Source: Desulfotignum sp. | GTDB lineage: Bacteria > Desulfobacterota > Desulfobacteria > Desulfobacterales > Desulfobacteraceae | DNA: 7,936 nucleotides | NCBI GenBank assembly: GCA_011390235.1 | Contig: JAABSS010000507.1 | Location: forward strand, 1 to 7,936 | Reading direction: 5' to 3' | Part shown: piece after piece, positions 1 through 5,808 of the stretch | Layout: the number at the start of each line of letters is the position of its first letter | How positions within the stretch are numbered: the first letter of the stretch is position 1 | Program-made: the position numbers and the translations under genes | Notes under the pieces: model-generated | What the model was told of the DNA's origin: nothing | What the model saw: the letters and a program-made list of their open reading frames with translations, nothing else | The model's database searches: none

Positions 1-138
1 CCCGGAGGTTGAGCCATGGCCGGCTTCGGGCAGTTTGTCCACGTTCAGCACCTTGAGGCCCCTTTTGGCCAGCTCGAATCCGGTGCAGGCACCGATAATC
101 CCGGCGCCGATGACAATGGCATCATATTTGTATTCCAT
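1..138 (-). CDS. FAD-dependent oxidoreductase (DAO-like), N-terminal fragment
   Basis: Only the first 46 codons are present; the gene runs off the left edge. The N-terminus is a dinucleotide-binding beta-alpha-beta unit: a short lead, then DAIVIGAGIIGA with the GxGxxG pattern, helix FELAKRG, and strand LKVLNVDK ending in an acidic residue expected to contact the FAD ribose. GHGSTSG follows, resembling the Gly-Ser-rich turn of the D-amino-acid/glycine/sarcosine oxidase and glycerol-3-phosphate dehydrogenase superfamily. The substrate cannot be told from this fragment. The ATG at 138 is well supported: no ATG, GTG or TTG lies in frame upstream before the in-frame stop at 232-234, and an AAGGA sits about 10 bases before it. 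It follows the receiver gene by 65 bases on the same strand, so it may be co-transcribed, but nothing links its function to chemotaxis. Confidence 0.8.
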   Translation of the reverse strand, partial: MEYKYDAIVIGAGIIGACTGFELAKRGLKVLNVDKLPEAGHGSTSG

Positions 139-203
139 TTGCTTGCAGTCCTTACATGTTTTTTTGGGTTTACATTTGATAAATCCCAGGGCCGGGATGT
201 CCG

Positions 204-590
204 TTACATCGACTTCCAGCGCTCGATTTTTTCAAAGGCGGATGCGGCCCTGTCCATGAGGGTGGACAGGTTGACCGGTTTTTTGAAATAGTCTTCAAAA
301 CCGGCATCCCTGCAGTCTGCCAGCTCAAACAAAGAAGCATACCCGGTAATGGCATAAATCACGGAAACAGGTCTGCGCTTCTTGATTTCCCGGCACAGCT
401 CAATCCCGTTCATGCCGGGCAGGTTCAGGTCAAAAAACATCACATATATGGTTTCGTTTTCCAGGATTTCCAGGGCGGTTTCCGCATCCATTGCAGACCG
501 GACCTCATACCCTTTCCTGGAAAATGCCTGTTCCAGAAGGCTTATAATTGCTTTTTCATCGTCAACAACCAGAATTTTTTTTTCAGCCAT
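204..590 (-). CDS. Stand-alone response regulator receiver protein
   Basis: A 128-residue protein made of one CheY-like receiver domain and no output domain. Visible motifs: acidic pair D10/D11 in KKILVVDDE, phosphoacceptor D54 in MFFDLNLPGMNG, conserved Thr82 in AITGY, and Lys104 in FKKP. The last 20 residues extend helix alpha-5 into a basic end (KIERWKSM). I chose ATG 590 rather than the GTG at 596 because AAGGAG (596-601) lies 5 bases before the ATG but overlaps the GTG. The gene starts 59 bases after the PocR hybrid kinase stops, so the likely role is phosphate acceptor in that kinase's pathway, relaying by protein-protein contact. That pairing is inference from adjacency. It is not the main chemotaxis CheY, which is more likely the receiver at 4011-4436. 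Confidence 0.9.
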   Translation of the reverse strand: MAEKKILVVDDEKAIISLLEQAFSRKGYEVRSAMDAETALEILENETIYVMFFDLNLPGMNGIELCREIKKRRPVSVIYAITGYASLFELADCRDAGFEDYFKKPVNLSTLMDRAASAFEKIERWKSM

Positions 591-595
591 GTCCA

Positions 596-601
596 CTCCT
601 T
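596..601 (-). promoter_or_regulatory. Ribosome binding site of the downstream receiver gene
   Basis: Minus-strand AAGGAG, 5 bases before ATG 590. It overlaps the alternative GTG at 596 and so decides the start in favour of the ATG. Confidence 0.7.
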
Positions 602-649
602 TATGTTGGCTATAATATTTTTTTTCAAAGCAGTTTACCCATACACCGG

Positions 650-2443
650 TCAGTTGTCCAGCAGATACCTGATATTTGCAAGCAGGTCTTCTCTGCCTGC
701 CGGCTTCAAAAGAATTTTGTCCGGTGCGGCCGCACTTGTCTTTGCGGTTACCGTATTTTCACTGCACCCGGTGCACAGGATCACCGGGATATCCGGCCGC
801 ACTTTTTTCAGGGCGGCAACCAGTTTATCCCCTGTCATTTCCGGCATGGTCATGTCTGTGATGACCAGATCAAAATCCCGGGGCGTTTGTGTGAAACATG
901 TCAGTCCCTGTTGTGCCATGTCACAGGCAGTGACCCTGTATCCGGACCGGGACAGCAGTTCTTCCAGCATATGCAGTATGGGTTTTTCATCATCGATCAA
1001 CAGAATTTTCTCATTTCCATTGCAGGGAACGGCAGCCTTTTTGGTTTCATCACACAGGACCGGTTCCCTGGTAAATCGGGGCAGATACATGTAAAATTCA
1101 GTACCTTCTCCCGGGGTGCTTTGGGCGAAAATTTTTCCATCCAGGTTTTTTACAATACCGTGTACCACTGCCAGCCCGAGACCTGTGCCCTTTTCCCGCA
1201 CCTTTGTGGTAAAATAGGGCTCAAAAATACGCTTGCGGATTTCAGGGTCCATGCCCTGTCCTGTGTCTGCCACCTTCAGGCACACATACGGGCCGGATGC
1301 CATCTCAAAGGCAGGCAGGTTATCTTCTGTAAAATCGGCCTCACTGAGGGATACGGACAACTCTCCGCCGTTTTCCTCCATGGCATGCAGGGCATTGCTG
1401 ATGAGGTTCAGGATTACCTGGTGCATCTGGGTGGGATCAGCCATTACCATGCCCACCCCGTTTGGTATGTTTTTGCTAATTTTTATGGTGGCCGGCAATG
1501 AGGCCCTGGCCAGTTTGAGCACCTCTTTTACAATCAGCTGCAGTTTCAGGGGCCTGCAGTCCTGTTCTGTTTCCCGGCTGAATGTCAGGATCTGCTGGAC
1601 CAGTTCCCTGGCCCGGACAGCCCCGTCTATCACCGACTGCATCTGGTCCCTGACCGGGCTTTGCCGGGGCAGGTCCTGCATGATCATTTCAGAAAACCCG
1701 AGAATGGGAAACAGGATATTGTTAAAATCGTGGGCGATCCCGCCGGCCAGCGTGCCGATGGCTTCCATTTTCTGGGACTGACGCAGCCGGGCCTCCATGG
1801 CCTGGTTATTCTCCATGGCCTCCACCAGGTGGTCCATGGTATGCTGCAGTTCCCGTGTTTTCTGCACCAGATGTTTCTCTGACTGTTTCAGGGTGGACAC
1901 GATCTGTTTGTACTGCAGTTTCTGATATGCCTGTTCTGACAGCTGCTCTGTGATCAAAAACAGGGCATGGCTGATGTCTGTAAACTGATTTACCGGCATG
2001 GTGGTAACCTCATCCAGGGCCGCGGCATAGGCATCATGATCCGCACCGATGACATCAGCATATGCCAGCATCTTTCTACGGTCTGTTTTTTTATTCCTGA
2101 CCTGGCCGATGATCCAGTTGGCCATATGGCGGCCGGCAATGGTGATGGAAACAGTGGCACTCAACAATCCCGCCCCCAGACAGGGCTGAACCATGGGACC
2201 ATCCGGGTGATACCCTGATGTTGCGGCATTGGACCGGGTACAGGCATCGCGGCCAGCATCCGTTTTTTTAATGATATGTCCGCACAGGCGGCAGACGTTG
2301 CTGGATTTCGTGATGGGCCTGCCGTTGACATCAGTTATGATGGAAGCAGCTCCGGTGGCCTTTGCAAAGGCATCTTGAATTTTCTGAATCTCATCGATAT
2401 CAAATATCTCCGCAAATTTCGGTATGCTGATTTTTTCACCCAT
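650..2443 (-). CDS. PocR-domain hybrid sensor histidine kinase (PocR-HisKA-HATPase-REC)
   Basis: A 597-residue kinase with no hydrophobic membrane segment, so it should be cytosolic. Residues about 12-165 look like a PocR sensory domain: DIDEIQKIQDAFAKATG start, ITDVNGRPIT, then Cys51-x2-Cys54, Cys68 and Cys88, then a hydrophobic core ending IIGQV. PocR domains are proposed to bind small hydrocarbon-type ligands. Residues about 170-225 form a Gln/Glu-rich coiled coil. HisKA follows with phosphoacceptor His238 (GGIAHDFNNIL), then the ATPase domain with N-box Asn350, G1 DTGQGMD, F-box FEPYFTT and G2 GTGLGL. A C-terminal receiver (about 478-595) has D484/D485, phosphoacceptor Asp530 (VITDMTMPEMTG), Thr558 and Lys580. 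AAGGTGA lies 3 bases before ATG 2443. The gene starts 75 bases after cheB and precedes a stand-alone receiver, suggesting a His-Asp relay. There is no Hpt domain, so how phosphate would leave the C-terminal receiver is unclear. The ligand is unknown. Confidence 0.93.
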   Translation of the reverse strand: MGEKISIPKFAEIFDIDEIQKIQDAFAKATGAASIITDVNGRPITKSSNVCRLCGHIIKKTDAGRDACTRSNAATSGYHPDGPMVQPCLGAGLLSATVSITIAGRHMANWIIGQVRNKKTDRRKMLAYADVIGADHDAYAAALDEVTTMPVNQFTDISHALFLITEQLSEQAYQKLQYKQIVSTLKQSEKHLVQKTRELQHTMDHLVEAMENNQAMEARLRQSQKMEAIGTLAGGIAHDFNNILFPILGFSEMIMQDLPRQSPVRDQMQSVIDGAVRARELVQQILTFSRETEQDCRPLKLQLIVKEVLKLARASLPATIKISKNIPNGVGMVMADPTQMHQVILNLISNALHAMEENGGELSVSLSEADFTEDNLPAFEMASGPYVCLKVADTGQGMDPEIRKRIFEPYFTTKVREKGTGLGLAVVHGIVKNLDGKIFAQSTPGEGTEFYMYLPRFTREPVLCDETKKAAVPCNGNEKILLIDDEKPILHMLEELLSRSGYRVTACDMAQQGLTCFTQTPRDFDLVITDMTMPEMTGDKLVAALKKVRPDIPVILCTGCSENTVTAKTSAAAPDKILLKPAGREDLLANIRYLLDN

Positions 2444-2518
2444 GACTCACCTTCCCAAACAGGAGGTCCCCTGTCATATGTATGTATGCTGCTGAACTTC
2501 ATCTGTTACTGTATGGTG

Positions 2519-3595
<1,077 letters not shown>

Positions 3596-3607
3596 TCAAA
3601 AACTCAG

Positions 3608-4054
3608 TTAATCTGTATGCAGCAGCATCCCCAGTTTTGCCACGTCTGTTTCAATAATGTGAAACTGGCTGTCGGAAGCAATTTTTGACAGATCAGCAAT
3701 GTCGGGTATGCCCAGTTCAAACGGGGTTTTGGCCGGTGTGTTGCGCAGGGCATTGCCGCAGACCATGTTGAGCATCTCCTTGAGCGTACCTGTAAGATGT
3801 TCCCGGGTGAGCTGGTCCCGGGGCTCTCCCATGAAATTTTCCGCCATCTCCAGCACCAGGGATTCCGGCGCGGCCAGGATCACATGGCCGCTGATATCTC
3901 CGGAAAATGCCAGCCGGCAGGCCATGGTGTCCGGCGCATCCAGCCCGGCCCGGGACAGGGCGGCTGTCTGCCCGAATTCCACCGGCAGAAAAAACATGGT
4001 TTCCATGACTTCAGAAATCGAAGTCTTCATCGCTTTCATCAATAATGTCTTCAT
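3608..4054 (-). CDS. cheX: CheX-like CheY-P phosphatase
   Basis: A 148-residue protein resembling the CheC/CheX/FliY phosphatase family, which dephosphorylates CheY-P. The main support is the signature at residues 88-103, LKEMLNMVCGNAL: Glu93-x2-Asn96 matches the single active-site ExxN of CheX, followed by the conserved GNA turn. The preceding segment FSGDISGHVILAAPESLV fits the family's beta strands (GDxxGxxxL), and about 150 residues with one ExxN motif fits CheX better than CheC, which usually has two. Start choice: the longest frame opens at 4135 deep inside cheY, whereas ATG 4054 has GGAGAAGGGG just upstream. ATGs at 4039 and 4030 have poor Shine-Dalgarno context. From 4054 it overlaps the 3' end of cheY by 44 bases, implying translational coupling of phosphatase and substrate. 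The exact start remains less certain than the identity. Confidence 0.85.
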   Translation of the reverse strand: MKTLLMKAMKTSISEVMETMFFLPVEFGQTAALSRAGLDAPDTMACRLAFSGDISGHVILAAPESLVLEMAENFMGEPRDQLTREHLTGTLKEMLNMVCGNALRNTPAKTPFELGIPDIADLSKIASDSQFHIIETDVAKLGMLLHTD

Positions 4055-4436
4055 ATTCCCCTTCTCCAAGAATGGTGACAATTGTATCTCTGACTGCCTC
4101 GGCTGTAAAAGGTTTGGTGATATACCCGGCAGCACCGGCTTTCATAAATTCATCGATTCGGGTCTGGTTGCCTTCCGTGGACACCACCACCACTGGAATA
4201 TCCTGAAACAGGTCCTGTTCTTTCATGGCTTTGATAAACGCCAGGCCGTCCATGACAGGCATATTGTAATCAGTTATGACCAGGTCCACCCAGCTGTTTT
4301 TCATCAAAGCGAGCGCTTCTTCCCCATTGGCAGCTTCCAGCAGATGGGATGCCCCATATCCTGCCGCCTTCAGGGTGCGTTTGATCACCGCACGCATGGG
4401 CAGCGAATCATCCACTATCAAAATTGAATATAACAT
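4011..4436 (-). CDS. cheY: CheY-like chemotaxis response regulator with acidic C-terminal tail
   Basis: A 141-residue single receiver. Residues: D9/D10 in LIVDDS, phosphoacceptor Asp56 in VITDYNMPVMDG, Ser86-Thr87 in VVVSTEG, and Lys108 in ITKPF. In chemotaxis it carries the signal from CheA to the motor or another target. The longer frame from 4508 is not used, because the receiver's first strand starts right after ATG 4436 and the extra codons lie in the HDOD gene. The Shine-Dalgarno is modest (GGGGA, 8 bases upstream). After the fold ends near residue 123 there is an unusual 18-residue acidic tail, GEGEYEDIIDESDEDFDF, encoded by DNA that also holds the cheX ribosome binding site and first codons. 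It starts 25 bases after the HDOD gene. Position beside cheX and cheB makes it the likely main CheY, though nothing shows it binds FliM. Confidence 0.93.
   Translation of the reverse strand: MLYSILIVDDSLPMRAVIKRTLKAAGYGASHLLEAANGEEALALMKNSWVDLVITDYNMPVMDGLAFIKAMKEQDLFQDIPVVVVSTEGNQTRIDEFMKAGAAGYITKPFTAEAVRDTIVTILGEGEYEDIIDESDEDFDF
4058..4067 (-). promoter_or_regulatory. Ribosome binding site of cheX inside cheY
   Basis: Minus-strand GGAGAAGGGG ends 3 bases before ATG 4054; its GGAG core is 9 bases away. It lies wholly inside the cheY coding sequence, in the codons for the acidic tail, and it favours ATG 4054 over the later in-frame ATGs. Confidence 0.6.
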
Positions 4437-4461
4437 TGTTTTTTTCCCCGGGTTTTTTGGT

Positions 4462-5310
4462 TTACGCCATCTGCAAAAGGGTTTCCACTTCCTGCATGTT
4501 GATGCCAAAATCTGCTATGATCATGGACATGTCAACCGCAGAAAATCCCAGTTCCTTCATCACCTGGTCCTTGAACCGGTATGCAAGGCCGTCGGATCCC
4601 ACACCGCCTCCCAGCATCATGCACAGACAGTCCGCAAGATACACTGCCGCAATCTGTTTATCCACACTTTTTGTTTCATCCGACAAATGGTGGTGCCGGA
4701 TGATATTGACCATCCTGGGGCTGAACTTCCACATTTTGGCTATCATTGCACCCAGCTCGGCATGGTCGATTCCAAGGGCTTTTTTTTCCGCCTCCTGGAA
4801 ACTGAAGTGTTGATTTTCCACCAGATCGGCAATTTTCCCGGAGGACTGTGCCACATATTTTTCCAGCACAACTTTGCCCATATCCTTTATCAATGCTGCG
4901 GTGAATATGGTATTTTTGCCCTTCAAGGACAATCTGGCAGCCACCTGTTTTGCGAGTATAGCCGAAGATACAGAATATTTCCACATCTCTCCTGCATCCA
5001 GTCCATATCCTTTCTGGCTGCCCCCGAGTGCCTGTGATCCGGATTTTATCAATGCCAGTTCAATTACCTGGTCAACGCCCAGCAGGTTGACGGCATCTTT
5101 GATGGATTCCACCGGATGCTTCATGCCGAAATACGCGGAGTTGCAGGTGCGAAGCACACTTGCCGTGATAACCGGGTCATACTGGATCACTTTGGCGATA
5201 TCTGCCATGGAGCTGTCCGGCTGGTCTGCCACTGCCAGGAGCTGGCCGGCCACGGCAGGAATGGGCTGCAAATTTTTTACCTCTGCAACAAGGTTTTGAA
5301 GTGATATCAT
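4462..5310 (-). CDS. HDOD domain protein
   Basis: A 282-residue cytosolic protein that is essentially one HDOD domain, a non-catalytic-looking relative of HD phosphohydrolases found in many signalling operons, usually with no known activity. Family marks: the LQPIPAVAGQLLAV opening, IQYDPVITASVLRTCNSAYFG (the DP...NSA segment), IKDAVNLLGVDQV, the HD-like core TAALIKDMGKVVLE, then GIDHAELGAMIAKMW and IIRHHH. The HD signature is degenerate: the His-Asp pair reads Lys142-Asp143, and the upstream metal-ligand His position appears to be Tyr112 (WKYSV), so metal-dependent phosphodiesterase activity is unlikely. ATG 5310 overlaps the cheD stop as ATGA, with strong GGAGGTGA at 5315-5322. This placement inside the chemotaxis genes suggests a role tied to CheA/CheY signalling, perhaps as a scaffold or nucleotide-responsive adaptor, but that is inference. 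Confidence 0.92.
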   Translation of the reverse strand: MISLQNLVAEVKNLQPIPAVAGQLLAVADQPDSSMADIAKVIQYDPVITASVLRTCNSAYFGMKHPVESIKDAVNLLGVDQVIELALIKSGSQALGGSQKGYGLDAGEMWKYSVSSAILAKQVAARLSLKGKNTIFTAALIKDMGKVVLEKYVAQSSGKIADLVENQHFSFQEAEKKALGIDHAELGAMIAKMWKFSPRMVNIIRHHHLSDETKSVDKQIAAVYLADCLCMMLGGGVGSDGLAYRFKDQVMKELGFSAVDMSMIIADFGINMQEVETLLQMA

Positions 5311-5786
5311 ATTTTCACCTCCCCGGACCCGGATGTTTTCACATATATATCTCCTGTGGCGATCTCGATTCTCACAGTGCGGTTGACATTGCCCCCCACG
5401 TCCTGTGAGGTGATCATGACCTTGTTTTTAAAAAACATTTTTTTCAGGGCCATGTAATTTCTTTTGCCGATATTGAAAAATCCCTGCTGGTCAAGGATCT
5501 CTGCCCCGCCTGCCACATACACCCTCATGCGCTGTTTGGCTGCCCCCAGCTGGTAGGCGGTTTTGAACAGCCTGGGGATGCCGGAATCAGCAAACATATA
5601 GGGTCTTGCCGCTGCCTTCTGCCTGTCAATGGAAGAATCCGGCAGCATATAGTGCAGCATGCCGCCCACTTTGACTGCAGGATCATAAATGACCAGTCCG
5701 ATGCACGATCCGAGGGAATAGGTGACAATCGATTCCCCGGGATTATTACTCACCTTCATATCTGCAACACCGACAATCTGTTTCAT
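5307..5786 (-). CDS. cheD: Chemoreceptor glutamine deamidase CheD
   Basis: A 159-residue protein matching CheD length. CheD deamidates glutamine side chains of methyl-accepting chemotaxis proteins and in some bacteria partners CheC. The catalytic set is visible: Cys28 in YSLGSCIGLVIYD, His45 in GGMLHYMLPD, and Thr22 just before the Cys loop, at the same spacing as the Thermotoga maritima Cys27/His44/Thr21 site. GGAEI, IGKRNY and a late DVGGNVNRTVRI segment also fit the family. A longer frame opens at 6032 inside cheA, but the CheD fold begins at MKQIVGVADM; ATG 5786 has AAGGA (5793-5797) 6 bases upstream. It follows cheA by 22 bases and overlaps the HDOD start by an ATGA. No full CheC is seen; the CheX-like protein three genes downstream is the only family relative here. 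Confidence 0.96.
   Translation of the reverse strand: MKQIVGVADMKVSNNPGESIVTYSLGSCIGLVIYDPAVKVGGMLHYMLPDSSIDRQKAAARPYMFADSGIPRLFKTAYQLGAAKQRMRVYVAGGAEILDQQGFFNIGKRNYMALKKMFFKNKVMITSQDVGGNVNRTVRIEIATGDIYVKTSGSGEVKI
5315..5322 (-). promoter_or_regulatory. Strong ribosome binding site of the HDOD gene, inside cheD
   Basis: Minus-strand GGAGGTGA ends 4 bases before ATG 5310; the GGAGG core is 7 bases away. It lies within the last codons of cheD and, with the ATGA stop/start overlap, indicates coupled translation. Confidence 0.75.
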
Positions 5787-5792
5787 TGCATA

Positions 5793-5797
5793 TCCTT
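5793..5797 (-). promoter_or_regulatory. Ribosome binding site of cheD
   Basis: Minus-strand AAGGA with a 6-base spacer to ATG 5786, in the 22-base cheA-cheD gap. It decides the start against the much longer frame that extends into cheA. Confidence 0.65.
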
Positions 5798-5808
5798 GTG
5801 TAAAAAAA

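Noticed and set aside
139..231. In-frame N-terminal extension of the oxidoreductase with a Cys-Lys-rich segment (FIKCKPKKTCKDCKQ)
   Set aside because: No ATG, GTG or TTG exists in frame between the stop at 232-234 and the ATG at 138, and the FAD-binding fold starts normally after that ATG.
591..649. Possible internal promoter (TATTAT-like -10) in the AT-rich gap before the downstream receiver
   Set aside because: The hexamer about 17 bases upstream of TATTAT does not resemble a -35 box, and A/T runs are expected in short gaps; not strong enough to annotate.
548..1501. A 317-codon open frame on the plus strand opposite the PocR hybrid kinase
   Set aside because: The minus-strand frame here has complete HisKA, ATPase and receiver motifs. 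The plus-strand translation has no recognisable domain and is rich in Cys, His, Gln and Phe, as expected of an antisense shadow.
2460..2473. Short inverted repeat CAGG-N6-CCTG between cheB and the PocR kinase, considered as a terminator or operator
   Set aside because: Only four pairs in the arms and no following T-run on the minus strand; expected by chance.
4446..4454. CCCGGG palindrome followed by an A-run (minus strand) between the HDOD gene and cheY, considered as a terminator
   Set aside because: The arms are only three pairs with no loop, and the following run is A, not T, on the transcribed strand; it fits a ribosome binding site and spacer better.
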